In this document: positions 25,111 to 33,903 of the stretch, piece after piece
How positions within the stretch are numbered: the first letter of the stretch is position 1
Layout: every line of letters starts with the position of its first letter
DNA from: Candidatus Borkfalkia stercoripullorum
GTDB taxonomy: Bacteria; Bacillota; Clostridia; Christensenellales; Borkfalkiaceae
Length of the DNA stretch: 64,000 nucleotides
Reading direction: 5' to 3'
Assembly (NCBI GenBank): GCA_019119395.1
Contig: DWXC01000027.1
Coordinates: forward strand, 143,200-207,199
The notes under the pieces: model-generated
Seen by the model: only the letters and a program-made list of their open reading frames with translations
What the model was told of the DNA's origin: nothing
Database searches by the model: none
Translations under genes and position numbers: made by a program

Positions 25111-26311
25111 ACGGACGGTTCTCGCGTTGCTGTCGGCGCTCGCGTTTTGCGGCGCGCCGTTGTTCATGCCGCAGGATGTTGCCGCGCAGGAAGTTTCGGA
25201 AAACATCGGCGGTTCGGGAGCGGAACTTGTGGCTGAGGTGAATTCCGGGCGCGTCTTATACGAGTATAATGCGGACGACCGCTTGCCGATGGCGAGCACG
25301 ACAAAAATTCTGACGGCGCTCATCGTCATAGAGGATTGCGACCCGGACGCCGTCGTCACCGTTCCTCCCGAGTGCGTCGGCGTGGAAGGTTCGAGCGTGT
25401 ACCTTACGGCCGGCGAAAAAATCAAGGTGAAAGACCTCCTTTACGGGCTGATGCTCCGTTCCGGAAACGATTGTGCGGAAACGCTTGCCGTGTATCACAG
25501 CGGTACGGTCGACAGGTTCGCCGTATGCATGAACGAGCGCGCTTCCGCATTGGGCGCGACGGGGAGCCGTTTCAAAAATCCGCACGGGCTTCCCGATCCC
25601 GAACATTATACGACGGCGCGCGATCTTGCCGTGATCGCCTGCGCCGCCATGAAAAACGAGACTTTCAAAGAGATCGTTTCCGCGCGTTCCGCCGTCGTCC
25701 CGGACGGCGGGTGCGGCTATGCGAGAGAGCTTGTCAATAAAAACAAGATGCTGTATCGGTACGAAGGGGCGAACGGGATAAAAACCGGCTACACGAAAGC
25801 GGCGGGCAGATGCCTGGTCGCCGCCGCCGAGCGGGAGGGGATGCAATTGGTTTCGGTCGTTTTGAATTGCCCGGACATGTACGAAAGGAGCGGCGCGCTG
25901 CTGGATGCGGCGTTCGGCGCGTATTCGTATAAAAGGGTATTCGATTCTTCCGCATACAAGATTACTGCCGATACGGAAGTCGGCGGAAAAACTTGCGCGG
26001 GCGCATGCGCCGAAGATTTCAGTTATCCTTTGGCCGACGGAGAAGATAAAGACGTCCGCATCGTAGCCGAGTGCCGGGCTCCTCTCGTTTTGCCGGTGGA
26101 AAGCGGCGATGAGTTGGGGATTTTGCGCATTTATCTTAAAAAACAGTTGCTTTTTTCGCAGAAAATATATAGTATAGAAAGCGTAAAAAAGAGTTGGGCT
26201 GATATTCTCGGTGAACTTTCGAGAAATTTTACCCGCCAAGAGGATTTATGCGGATCAATAAATATCTCGCCGAATGCGGCGTGGCGAGCAGGCGTGCCTG
26301 CGATAAACTGA
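25103..26311 (+). CDS. D-alanyl-D-alanine carboxypeptidase (DacB-like), secreted
   Basis: A second S11-family carboxypeptidase, 402 residues. Signal peptide about 1-28; catalytic Ser65-Thr-Thr-Lys68 (STTK), Ser120-Gly-Asn122 (SGN) and KTG at 227-229 (IKTGYTKAAG). Next to gerW, it may act on the spore cortex as DacB does; that is inference. The start ATG 25103 overlaps gerW. The frame runs 64 nt into rluB, so the last 20 or so residues may be a late frameshift tail rather than conserved sequence. Confidence 0.9.
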   Translation: MLKRTVLALLSALAFCGAPLFMPQDVAAQEVSENIGGSGAELVAEVNSGRVLYEYNADDRLPMASTTKILTALIVIEDCDPDAVVTVPPECVGVEGSSVYLTAGEKIKVKDLLYGLMLRSGNDCAETLAVYHSGTVDRFAVCMNERASALGATGSRFKNPHGLPDPEHYTTARDLAVIACAAMKNETFKEIVSARSAVVPDGGCGYARELVNKNKMLYRYEGANGIKTGYTKAAGRCLVAAAEREGMQLVSVVLNCPDMYERSGALLDAAFGAYSYKRVFDSSAYKITADTEVGGKTCAGACAEDFSYPLADGEDKDVRIVAECRAPLVLPVESGDELGILRIYLKKQLLFSQKIYSIESVKKSWADILGELSRNFTRQEDLCGSINISPNAAWRAGVPAIN

Positions 26312-26952
26312 TCGAAGAGGGAAAGGTGTGCGTGAACGGCAGAACCTGTTCGCTCGGGCAGGACGTGGACGAGAAGAGCGACGTCGTTACGGTCGAAGGG
26401 CGCAAAGTCGCCCTTCCCGCCGTACATAAATATTACATGATGAACAAACCGAAAGGCTACGTCTGCACGGTCAGCGACGACCGAGGCAGAAAGACGGTCA
26501 TGGATCTTCTGCCTCAAAACGCGGGCAGGGTCTATCCCGTAGGACGGTTGGATTACGACAGCGAGGGGATGCTCCTGTTTACCGACGACGGCGAACTCGC
26601 GTTCCGGCTGACGCATCCGAAAAACGAGATAACGAAAACATACCTCGTGCGCATCGAAGGGGAGGTGTCCGAGCAGCTTCTGAACAAACTGCGCGCGGGT
26701 GTCGAACTGGACGGCAAAATGACGAGCAAAAGCAAGATAAGGATCGTCGAGACAGATAAAAAATACACAAAATTGCACGTAACGATCGGCGAAGGGCGCA
26801 ACCGCCAGGTCAGGCGCATGTTCGAGATCATCGGCAAGGAGGTTGTGTTCCTCAAACGCATCCGCATCGGAGAAATGACGCTCGGCTCTTTGGAAAGGGG
26901 CAAGGTGCGTTCTCTGAACGCCGAAGAAGTTTTTTACCTGAAAAATCTGTGA
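26248..26952 (+). CDS. rluB: Ribosomal large subunit pseudouridine synthase (RluB family)
   Basis: Modifies uridine in 23S rRNA. 234 residues: S4-type RNA-binding domain (MRINKYLAECGVASRRACD), then the RsuA/RluB catalytic motif GRLDYDSEGMLLFTDDG with the catalytic Asp, and GRNRQVRRMFE near the end. ATG 26248 lies inside the end of the previous gene, with AAGAGG upstream. A short terminator follows. Confidence 0.93.
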   Translation: MRINKYLAECGVASRRACDKLIEEGKVCVNGRTCSLGQDVDEKSDVVTVEGRKVALPAVHKYYMMNKPKGYVCTVSDDRGRKTVMDLLPQNAGRVYPVGRLDYDSEGMLLFTDDGELAFRLTHPKNEITKTYLVRIEGEVSEQLLNKLRAGVELDGKMTSKSKIRIVETDKKYTKLHVTIGEGRNRQVRRMFEIIGKEVVFLKRIRIGEMTLGSLERGKVRSLNAEEVFYLKNL

Positions 26953-26955
26953 ATG

Positions 26956-26976
26956 AAGCGGCTTCGGCCGCTTTTT
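26956..26976 (+). terminator. Intrinsic terminator after rluB
   Basis: AAGCGGC-TTCG-GCCGCTT tetraloop hairpin followed by TTT. Confidence 0.8.
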
Positions 26977-26998
26977 ACGTTCGTTTTTTGAATTGCCG

Positions 26999-27092
26999 TT
27001 GACAAAACGGGTGCGATATAGTAAAATAAAAATGGCTTCGGATACGGGTTTTGCAAAAAACCGCCGCAAACGGCGGGCGCGGTCGTTTTTTG
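26999..27092 (+). ncRNA. Candidate short transcription unit between rluB and pfk
   Basis: A near-consensus promoter, TTGACA (26999-27004), 17-nt spacer, TAAAAT (27022-27027), is followed within about 60 nt by a hairpin: outer arms CAAAAAAC (27054-27061) and GTTTTTTG (27085-27092), inner stem CCGCCG/CGGCGG. An ATG at 27032 opens a 24-codon frame that ends at about 27106, beyond the hairpin. It could be a small RNA, a leader peptide, or a weak promoter aborted by the hairpin. No homology is recognised. Confidence 0.35.
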
Positions 27093-27133
27093 TAAAATTT
27101 TTGTAACTTTTGCGGGCTCTTATACCGTCCCCG

Positions 27134-27162
27134 TTGACAAATCCGGCAGATAAGATTAAAAT
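27134..27162 (+). promoter_or_regulatory. Promoter of phosphofructokinase gene
   Basis: TTGACA (27134-27139), 17-nt spacer, TAAAAT (27157-27162), then GTGAGGAT as SD before ATG 27180. Confidence 0.8.
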
Positions 27163-27179
27163 GTTGTGAGGATAATCAT

Positions 27180-28247
27180 ATGAAATTCGGAATTTTAACG
27201 AGCGGCGGAGATTGCTCGGGGCTCAATGCGGTCATCCGCGCCATTTGCCTTTATATCGATCAGAACGTCAAAAACGCCGAGATCGTCGGCATTCCCGACG
27301 GATACGGCGGATTGATCCGCGGCGAAAGTTTTCCGCTCTGCAGGGAAAATTATGAGGACATCATCGGGATCGGCGGAACGATCCTGCGGACTTCCCGTCA
27401 GCCGTTCAAACAGATGACCGTATCCGAAAACGGGGCCACAAGGCTCGGGCGGATGTGCGAAAATTATAAAAAAATGGGGCTGGACTGTTTGTTTACGCTC
27501 GGCGGCGCGGGTACGCACAAAACGGCCGCGCTTTTGAGCATGGAAGGGTGTAACGTGGTCGGTCTCCCCAAGACGATAGACAACGATATTTACGGAACGG
27601 ACGTGACTTTCGGCTTTCAGACGGCCGTAGAGGTGGCAACGGAGGCGATCGACAGGGTCAGGACGACCGCCGAAAGCCACAGCCGCACGATGCTGATCGA
27701 GATCATGGGCAACAAAGCGGGGTGGCTTACGCTGCATGCGGGCATTGCGGCGGGGGCCGACATGATCCTGATACCCGAAATCCCGTTTTCCGTCGACGCC
27801 GTATGCGAGTTTGTATCGCAGCAGCGGCGCAAGGGGAAAAACAGTACGGTCATCGCCGTCGCGGAAGGCGCTCTTCTCGCGGACGAAGCGAAATTTAAAA
27901 AATCCGAGCGGGTTTTCGTGCGTACGGAACGCGGTGAAACCACGGTCACCGCTCATCTGGCCGAAGTTTTACAGCAGAGAACGGGGTATGAGACGCGTTC
28001 GTCCGTCCTCGGATATCTGCAAAGGGGCGGCACGCCCTGCGCGTATGACAGGGTGCTGTCGACCCGCCTCGGCAGTTTTGCGGCAAATCTGGCGTGCGGC
28101 GGCAAATTCGGCGTTACGGCGGCGGTATCGGGCAGCCGCATCACGTTCAACGCGCTGACTGACGTTGCCGGCAAGTATAAACTCGTGCCTCCTGCCGGAG
28201 AGATCGTGGCGGCGGCGAAGAGCATCGGTATTCATTTCGGAATATAA
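27180..28247 (+). CDS. 6-phosphofructokinase family protein
   Basis: Phosphorylates fructose-6-phosphate in glycolysis. 355 residues. The fold is clear from TSGGDCSGLNAVIRA, the catalytic TIDND (132-136), GFQTAVEVATEAIDR and LGYLQRGGTP. The phosphoryl-donor motif, GGDGS in ATP enzymes and GGDDS in PPi enzymes, reads GGAGT (108-112), with Ala110 at the metal-associated Asp position. A related clade has GGNGT there. Donor specificity (ATP or PPi) therefore cannot be assigned by motif. It has its own promoter; ppx starts 38 nt downstream. Confidence 0.88.
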   Translation: MKFGILTSGGDCSGLNAVIRAICLYIDQNVKNAEIVGIPDGYGGLIRGESFPLCRENYEDIIGIGGTILRTSRQPFKQMTVSENGATRLGRMCENYKKMGLDCLFTLGGAGTHKTAALLSMEGCNVVGLPKTIDNDIYGTDVTFGFQTAVEVATEAIDRVRTTAESHSRTMLIEIMGNKAGWLTLHAGIAAGADMILIPEIPFSVDAVCEFVSQQRRKGKNSTVIAVAEGALLADEAKFKKSERVFVRTERGETTVTAHLAEVLQQRTGYETRSSVLGYLQRGGTPCAYDRVLSTRLGSFAANLACGGKFGVTAAVSGSRITFNALTDVAGKYKLVPPAGEIVAAAKSIGIHFGI

Positions 28248-28285
28248 TCCGTTTTTTTGACTTAAAATTTAAACAGGAGCATACT

Positions 28286-29446
28286 ATGAAATATTCGGTT
28301 ATTGATATCAGTTCCAGCAGCATTTCGCTGATCGTTGCGGAGTCGGACGGCCGCAAGACGGAGATCGTTTTCAAAGATCGCGCAAGCATCAGCCTGCTGC
28401 ATTACCTGGACGGGAAGATCCTGACGGAGCGCGGCATCGAAAAACTTCTCGAGGCGTTGCGCATTATGAAAGACGAATGCGCAGGGTTCGGCGTGCGGTA
28501 TTGCTACCTCATTTCGACGGCGGCGCTCCGCGTGATCAAAAACTGCGACGAAGTGAGCAAGGCTGTCGCCGAAAAGACCGGCCTTGCCGTCAATTTTTTG
28601 GACGGCAAGACGGAGGCGTTCTGCGACTACATCGCAAACCTTTATTATGCGTCTTATGAAAAGGCGGTTCTCATCGACCTCGGCGGCAAGAGCTTGGAGA
28701 TATGCGATCTGACGAAGGGCGATAAAGAGGACATGATCTGCCTCGATTTCGGGTTGCTGGATATTCACCGCAAGTTTATCAAAAAAATCCAGCCGAACGA
28801 AAAGGAAGCGAAAGACATCAAGAGATTCGCAAACGCGAAGTTCGACGACGCGAAACTGCCGGGGAAAGACGTGTTTGAAACGGCGGTCATGGTCGGCGCG
28901 ACGAATCACGCCGTCTACGACATCTACGCCGATTTTGCCGACGTGCGCGGCGACGACGGCGTCAAACAGATCGAATATAAAAAATTCAAAAAACTGCTTG
29001 CGCATCTGCTCGGAGATGCGGAGCGCTCGACGCTGATCCTCAACAATGCGCCCGAAAAACTGTACCTGATCGGCCCGGCGACGATCGTTTTGAAAACGAT
29101 ATTCAAGCGTTTCAGCGTCAAACATATTCTGGTGAGCGACAGGGGCGTAAAAGAGGGGTATTTGCAGCTTGTCCTTGAGGGCAAAGAGTCGGGGTTGTAT
29201 TATGATTTTGAAACGGGCACCGTCGGCGGCACTCCGCGCGAGCCGAACGAAGCCGCGTCGAAAACGGATACCGGAAAACCCGCAAAAAAATCCGCGGGGA
29301 AACCTCGCAAGCCTGCGGAGGATAAAGTTGCCCGTGCGGTAACGGAGGAAACTCCGGCCGGACAAGAGGCTGCTCCCGCAAAGAGGCGCGGGCGGCCCAG
29401 AAAGCAACCTGCCGGCGAAAGCGAAGCGGGGAAACAGGGCGAATAG
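28286..29446 (+). CDS. Ppx/GppA phosphatase family protein with basic C-terminal tail
   Basis: An exopolyphosphatase/guanosine pentaphosphatase-family protein, 386 residues. The actin-like fold is indicated by YSVIDISSSSISLIV (a divergent form of the usual DIGSNS), ISTAALRV, and the VLIDLGGKSLEI phosphate loop. The first motif keeps Asp but loses the usual Gly. After residue 315 the sequence turns into a Lys/Ala/Pro/Glu-rich disordered tail ending in RRGRPRKQP, an AT-hook-like DNA-binding motif. It lies 45 nt before ppk, so synthesis and breakdown of polyphosphate are paired. Confidence 0.85.
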   Translation: MKYSVIDISSSSISLIVAESDGRKTEIVFKDRASISLLHYLDGKILTERGIEKLLEALRIMKDECAGFGVRYCYLISTAALRVIKNCDEVSKAVAEKTGLAVNFLDGKTEAFCDYIANLYYASYEKAVLIDLGGKSLEICDLTKGDKEDMICLDFGLLDIHRKFIKKIQPNEKEAKDIKRFANAKFDDAKLPGKDVFETAVMVGATNHAVYDIYADFADVRGDDGVKQIEYKKFKKLLAHLLGDAERSTLILNNAPEKLYLIGPATIVLKTIFKRFSVKHILVSDRGVKEGYLQLVLEGKESGLYYDFETGTVGGTPREPNEAASKTDTGKPAKKSAGKPRKPAEDKVARAVTEETPAGQEAAPAKRRGRPRKQPAGESEAGKQGE

Positions 29447-29491
29447 GCACCGGCGGCGGAGTCGTGCAATGCCGCAAAAGGAGAGAGCGAA

Positions 29492-31573
29492 GTGAAAAAT
29501 CCTGCAACATCGACGGATAAAGCCAAAAAAAAGTTTATCAGAGATATTTATGTAAACAGGGAGTACAGTTGGCTTCTGTTTAACAAGCGGGTTCTCGATC
29601 AGGCAAAAGACCTGACCAACCCCGTTTTGGAACGCTGCAAATTTCTGGCGATCTTTCAGTCCAATCTGGACGAGTTTTTTATGGTTCGCGTCGGAAGCCT
29701 GTACAACGAAAATATTTCCGATCCGCAGGCAACGGACAACAAGACCGAATTGACGGCGGCGAAACAGCTGGACGGTATCAGTTCGGTCGTGGACGGTTTT
29801 TATGCGGACAGGGCGGCGTGCTACAACATGCTCCGCAAAGACATCAACAAGTGCGGCATACGCATTCTCCGCGCGGACGAACTGACGCCGCGCCAAAGCG
29901 AAGAGTGCAAAGAAATTTTCATATCGCACATCATGCCGCTTCTCTCGCTCATGGTGCTGGACGCAAAGCATCCGCTCATGCAGTTCGAGAATATGAAAAA
30001 TTATATGGTCTACGATCTGGAGCGCGACGGGCGGCGCATGATCGGCGTCATGGCGTTCAATTCCGCGCTTGACAGGCTGTACAAGGTCGGTTCGGGCAAA
30101 AAAGTGCGGCTGATACCTTTGGAGGAATTGGTGCGCGCTTTCGGGCATCTCGCCTTCATCGGCTATACGGTAAAAGACGAGATGATGATGCGCGTGACGC
30201 GCAATGCCGACTTCGATACGCATATCGACGATACCGATATGGAGCATGATTTTTCGGAGATCATGAAGAAAAAAGTCGAATCGCGCGCAAGGCTCAACGT
30301 CGTGCGTCTGGAAGTTGACAACGAAAATTCGAAACTGAAAGATTTCGTACTCAAACTGCTGAAAATCAGCCCGAAATTCTGCTTTAAAGACGAGCGGTTC
30401 TTTGATTATAAATTTATGTATTCGCTCGGCAAGTTTTTGCCTGCAGAAGTGAGCGCGCCGCTCAAGTATCCGCCTTTCAAAGGGGCGGTTTCGGATGAGA
30501 TCGCAAACGCACCCTCATTGATCGATCTCGTCTTTCATAAAGACCTGTTTCTGTCTTACCCTTACGACAGCATGTCTCCGATCGTCGACCTCCTGGAAGA
30601 ATGCGCGTCCGACGAGCGCGTGCGCTCCATAAAGATCACGATATACAGGCTTGCAAGTCATTCGCGCATCGCGGAGCTTTTGTGCAAGGCGAGCGAAAAC
30701 GGGAAACAAGTTACGGTGGTCATTGAACTCTGCGCCCGTTTCGACGAAGAAAACAACATGTATTTTGCGGGGAAATTGCAGGAGGCCGGGTGTACGATCA
30801 TTTACGGAATGGAAAATTATAAAGTCCATTCCAAGATCATATCCGTCGTGCTCAAAGACGGAGAAGAGATCAAATATATCACCCACCTCGGCACGGGGAA
30901 TTACAATGAATCGACGAGCAAACAATATACCGATCTGAACATCATTACGAGCGACCAGAGGATCGGGGAGGATGCCGTCGCGTTTTTCCGCAATATCGCG
31001 ATCTGCAACACGGAGTTTACCTATAACCGGCTGTTGGTCGCGCCCGAAACGCTGAAATCCGGTCTGCTTGAATACATAGACCGGGAGATCGAAAAGGCCA
31101 AGGACGGCAGGGAAGGGTATATCCTTGCAAAGATGAACAGCCTGACCGATAAGACGATCATCGACAAATTTGAAGAAGCGAGCAGGGCCGGGGTGAAGAT
31201 CGAACTGATCATTCGCGGCATCTGCTGCATTCTGCCCGGCATCGCGGGCAAAACGGAAAACATCCGCGTGATCAGCATCGTCGGCAGGTTTTTGGAACAT
31301 TCGCGCGTCTATTCTTTCGGCAAAGGAAAAGACAGGGTGACGTACATTTCCAGCGCCGACCTCATGACGCGCAATACGGATAAAAGGGTGGAGATCGCCG
31401 CGCCCGTACTCGACGAAAAGATCGCCGACAAGATCGTGGGCATCCTGCAGGTCATGCTCGCCGACAATGTAAAGGCGCGCAAACTTTGTTCGGACGGAAA
31501 GTACCGCAAAGTGGAGACCTTGGGTGAAATGCTGGATGCGCAGGCGTACTTTTTGAAAAACGCAGGCAAATAA
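29492..31573 (+). CDS. ppk1: Polyphosphate kinase 1
   Basis: Makes long-chain polyphosphate from ATP reversibly. 693 residues: N-terminal YVNREYSWLLFNKRVL, ITIYRLASHSRIAELLCKA, the autophosphorylated His in YKVHSKI, and THLGTGNYNESTSKQYTDL. GTG 29492 is the start, preceded by AAAGGAGAG. The enzyme is membrane associated in other bacteria. A strong terminator follows. Confidence 0.96.
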   Translation: MKNPATSTDKAKKKFIRDIYVNREYSWLLFNKRVLDQAKDLTNPVLERCKFLAIFQSNLDEFFMVRVGSLYNENISDPQATDNKTELTAAKQLDGISSVVDGFYADRAACYNMLRKDINKCGIRILRADELTPRQSEECKEIFISHIMPLLSLMVLDAKHPLMQFENMKNYMVYDLERDGRRMIGVMAFNSALDRLYKVGSGKKVRLIPLEELVRAFGHLAFIGYTVKDEMMMRVTRNADFDTHIDDTDMEHDFSEIMKKKVESRARLNVVRLEVDNENSKLKDFVLKLLKISPKFCFKDERFFDYKFMYSLGKFLPAEVSAPLKYPPFKGAVSDEIANAPSLIDLVFHKDLFLSYPYDSMSPIVDLLEECASDERVRSIKITIYRLASHSRIAELLCKASENGKQVTVVIELCARFDEENNMYFAGKLQEAGCTIIYGMENYKVHSKIISVVLKDGEEIKYITHLGTGNYNESTSKQYTDLNIITSDQRIGEDAVAFFRNIAICNTEFTYNRLLVAPETLKSGLLEYIDREIEKAKDGREGYILAKMNSLTDKTIIDKFEEASRAGVKIELIIRGICCILPGIAGKTENIRVISIVGRFLEHSRVYSFGKGKDRVTYISSADLMTRNTDKRVEIAAPVLDEKIADKIVGILQVMLADNVKARKLCSDGKYRKVETLGEMLDAQAYFLKNAGK

Positions 31574-31588
31574 TTTTGCAGAGTTTCT

Positions 31589-31628
31589 CGGCGGACAGCT
31601 TTGCGAAAAAGCTGTCCGCCGTTTTTTT
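31589..31628 (+). terminator. Intrinsic terminator after ppk1
   Basis: CGGCGGACAGCTTT (31589-31602), loop, AAAGCTGTCCGCCG (31608-31621), then TTTTTTT. Confidence 0.9.
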
Positions 31629-31696
31629 GCAAAGTACTGTGCGTGTGATAGAATGACGATATATTTGGGTATAAGAATAATTTAAGACTCAAATCG

Positions 31697-31725
31697 TTGC
31701 AATTTCTTTGTTTTTCTGTTAGAAT
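31697..31725 (+). promoter_or_regulatory. Promoter of lysA
   Basis: TTGCAA (31697-31702), 17-nt spacer, TAGAAT (31720-31725). The predicted leader is about 18 nt with GAGAGG as SD, too short for a lysine riboswitch. Confidence 0.75.
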
Positions 31726-31749
31726 TAACGGTGCGAGAGGTAAGAATAC

Positions 31750-33075
31750 ATGAATGTGCGTGAAACACTGAAGATCGATCAAAACGGACATCTTGAGATC
31801 GGCGGCTGCGACGCGGTCGAACTGGCGAAAAAGTTCGGCACGCCGTTGTATGTCATGGACGAAAAATATATCCGCGACATGTGCCGCGTATACCGCGATA
31901 CGATCGAAAAGAAATACGGGGGCAACGGGCTGGTGCTGTATGCTTCCAAGGCGTTTTCCTGTATGGCCGTCTACAAAATCGCGCAGCAGGAAAACATAGG
32001 CGTAGACGTCGTTTCGGGAGGCGAACTGTATACGGCGGTCAAAGCGGGTTTCCCTGCCGATAAAATTTATATGCACGGCAACAATAAACTCCGCTCCGAA
32101 CTGGAATACGCGCTCGAATGCGGCGTCGGAACGATCGTTGTGGACGCCTATTCCGAATTGGACATGCTCGACGGGCTCGCGGAAAAATGCGGGAAAAAGC
32201 AGGATATTCTGCTCCGCGTGAATCCCGGGGTGGAAGCGCACACGCATCATTTTATACAGACGGCGAAAACGGACAGCAAATTCGGATTTTCCCTTTCCGA
32301 CGGCACGGCGGAAAAAATCACGGAGTATGCGCTCGGGAAAAAGAACCTGCGCCTGCGCGGCTATCACTGCCACATCGGTTCTCAGATTTTCGAAAAGCAG
32401 TCCTTCCGTCTTGCCGCGGACAAAATGATGGCGTTTATGTCCGGGATGAAACAAAAATTCGGATTCGTTGCGGACAAACTCAATCTCGGGGGCGGGTACG
32501 GCATCTGGTATACCGACGAAGACGCAAAAATTTCCTCGGCGCAGTACGCGCTTTATCTCGACGCCGTCGTCGACGAGATCAAAGCAAAAGCGAAAGAATA
32601 TTCTCTGGACGAGCCTTATCTGCTCATCGAACCCGGCCGTTCGATCGTAGGCGAAGCGGGCGTGACGCTGTACACGGTCGGCGCGATCAAGGAGATCCCC
32701 GGCGTCAAAAAATACGTCGCCGTGGACGGAGGCATGTTCGAAAATCCGAGGTATGCGCTGTATCAGGCAAAATATACCGCCGTACTGGCAAACCGCATGA
32801 ACGATAAGGCGGACGACGTCGTTACGGTCGCGGGGAAGTGCTGCGAGAGCGGCGACATCGTCTGTGCGAACGTGCCTTTGCCGAAGGCGAAAACGGGAGA
32901 TATCCTTGCCGTTCTTTCCACGGGCGCATATAACTATTCCATGGCGAGCAATTACAACAGGAATCCGATACCGCCCGTCGTGCTTGTAAACGAAGGGCAT
33001 GCCGATTATGTCGTGAAGCCGCAGACGTTCGAAGATATCGTCAGGAACGACGTCGTGCCCGAACGGCTCAGATAG
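31750..33075 (+). CDS. lysA: Diaminopimelate decarboxylase
   Basis: The last step of lysine synthesis: meso-diaminopimelate to L-lysine, PLP dependent. 441 residues of the alanine racemase-like fold: PLP-lysine in LYASKAFS, GGGYG phosphate-binding, EPGRS, and the catalytic cysteine in CCESGDIV of the partner subunit. Single gene with own promoter and terminator. Confidence 0.96.
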   Translation: MNVRETLKIDQNGHLEIGGCDAVELAKKFGTPLYVMDEKYIRDMCRVYRDTIEKKYGGNGLVLYASKAFSCMAVYKIAQQENIGVDVVSGGELYTAVKAGFPADKIYMHGNNKLRSELEYALECGVGTIVVDAYSELDMLDGLAEKCGKKQDILLRVNPGVEAHTHHFIQTAKTDSKFGFSLSDGTAEKITEYALGKKNLRLRGYHCHIGSQIFEKQSFRLAADKMMAFMSGMKQKFGFVADKLNLGGGYGIWYTDEDAKISSAQYALYLDAVVDEIKAKAKEYSLDEPYLLIEPGRSIVGEAGVTLYTVGAIKEIPGVKKYVAVDGGMFENPRYALYQAKYTAVLANRMNDKADDVVTVAGKCCESGDIVCANVPLPKAKTGDILAVLSTGAYNYSMASNYNRNPIPPVVLVNEGHADYVVKPQTFEDIVRNDVVPERLR

Positions 33076-33095
33076 TTGATTTGTTTTAACGATTT

Positions 33096-33137
33096 TGCCG
33101 CCGCGCGGATCTCCGCGCGGCGGCATTCGCCTTTTTA
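33096..33137 (+). terminator. Intrinsic terminator after lysA
   Basis: A perfect 14-bp stem, 33096-33109 with 33112-33125, but only a 2-nt gap; loop closure must open one or more pairs. A TTTTT run follows about 7 nt later. Confidence 0.75.
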
Positions 33138-33162
33138 CGCGCGTTCTATTTGCGCGAAAGCC

Positions 33163-33191
33163 TTGCTTTTTTCAAAAAAATACTGTATAAT
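33163..33191 (+). promoter_or_regulatory. Site-2 protease promoter, start predicted on the ATG
   Basis: TTGCTT (33163-33168), 17-nt spacer, TATAAT (33186-33191). Six T/A bases later is ATG 33198; there is no SD. Confidence 0.75.
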
Positions 33192-33197
33192 TTTTTT

Positions 33198-33902
33198 ATG
33201 AGCATCTATTATCTGATCGAACTTCTGGCGAGTTTTTTTGCGGTGGCGATCGTGCTTACGCTGCATGAATTCGCCCACGCCTTCGTGGCATATAAATGCG
33301 GAGACCCCACTCCGAAATTCAACGGGAGGCTCACGCTGAATCCGCTCGCGCATTTCGATATCCTCGGTCTGATTTTGTTCGCTTTGGCCGGGTTCGGGTG
33401 GGCGAAGCCCGTTCCGATCAATCCGAATAATTTCAATCACTATAAAAGGGGATTGGCGCTGACTGCCGTGGCGGGCGTTGTTATGAATTATGTGACTGCC
33501 TTTTTGTTCTGCCCGCTCTTTTATCTCGTTTTATATTACGTCAACATTCCGATCGTCGGATTGCAGTATTTTCTCGAGATGTTCACGCTGTACCTTTTTC
33601 TGTATTCGGTATCGTTCTGCGTGTTCAACCTGATCCCGCTCCCGCCGCTCGACGGCTGGCGCGTCGTACAGGCGCTCAACAGGCGGCGCGGAAAAGTTTA
33701 CCGCTTTTTTGAAAGGTACGGCTACGTCATACTCATCGTTCTGATCGGCATTCATTTCCTCGTCAATTTTATGAGCAATTACGAGATGCTCCGTCTGGCG
33801 AGCCGCATATTGTCTTATGCGGATATATTGGGGTATATCATGAATTACGTCGTCCGGGCATTCCAATGGCCCATTACGGCGCTTTGGGGGTTGGTATTCT
33901 GA
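33198..33902 (+). CDS. Site-2 protease family (M50) membrane metalloprotease
   Basis: A 234-residue polytopic membrane protein. The zinc motif HEXXH is in LTLHEFAHAF (residues about 22-26 region) and the second ligand Asp in NLIPLPPLDGWRV. Members cleave in the membrane; the substrate here is unknown. It directly precedes scpA (1-nt gap), an arrangement often seen in Clostridia, so it is co-expressed with the condensin kleisin genes. ATG 33198 is the start by family N-terminus; the mRNA is probably leaderless. Confidence 0.9.
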   Translation: MSIYYLIELLASFFAVAIVLTLHEFAHAFVAYKCGDPTPKFNGRLTLNPLAHFDILGLILFALAGFGWAKPVPINPNNFNHYKRGLALTAVAGVVMNYVTAFLFCPLFYLVLYYVNIPIVGLQYFLEMFTLYLFLYSVSFCVFNLIPLPPLDGWRVVQALNRRRGKVYRFFERYGYVILIVLIGIHFLVNFMSNYEMLRLASRILSYADILGYIMNYVVRAFQWPITALWGLVF

Positions 33903-33903
33903 C

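Noticed and set aside
28262..30247. 661-codon minus-strand frame opposite ppx-ppk1
   Set aside because: Antisense shadow; it spans two unrelated plus-strand genes.
31630..31750. Possible lysine riboswitch upstream of lysA
   Set aside because: The promoter lies at 31697-31725, leaving a leader of about 18 nt, far too short for a lysine riboswitch.
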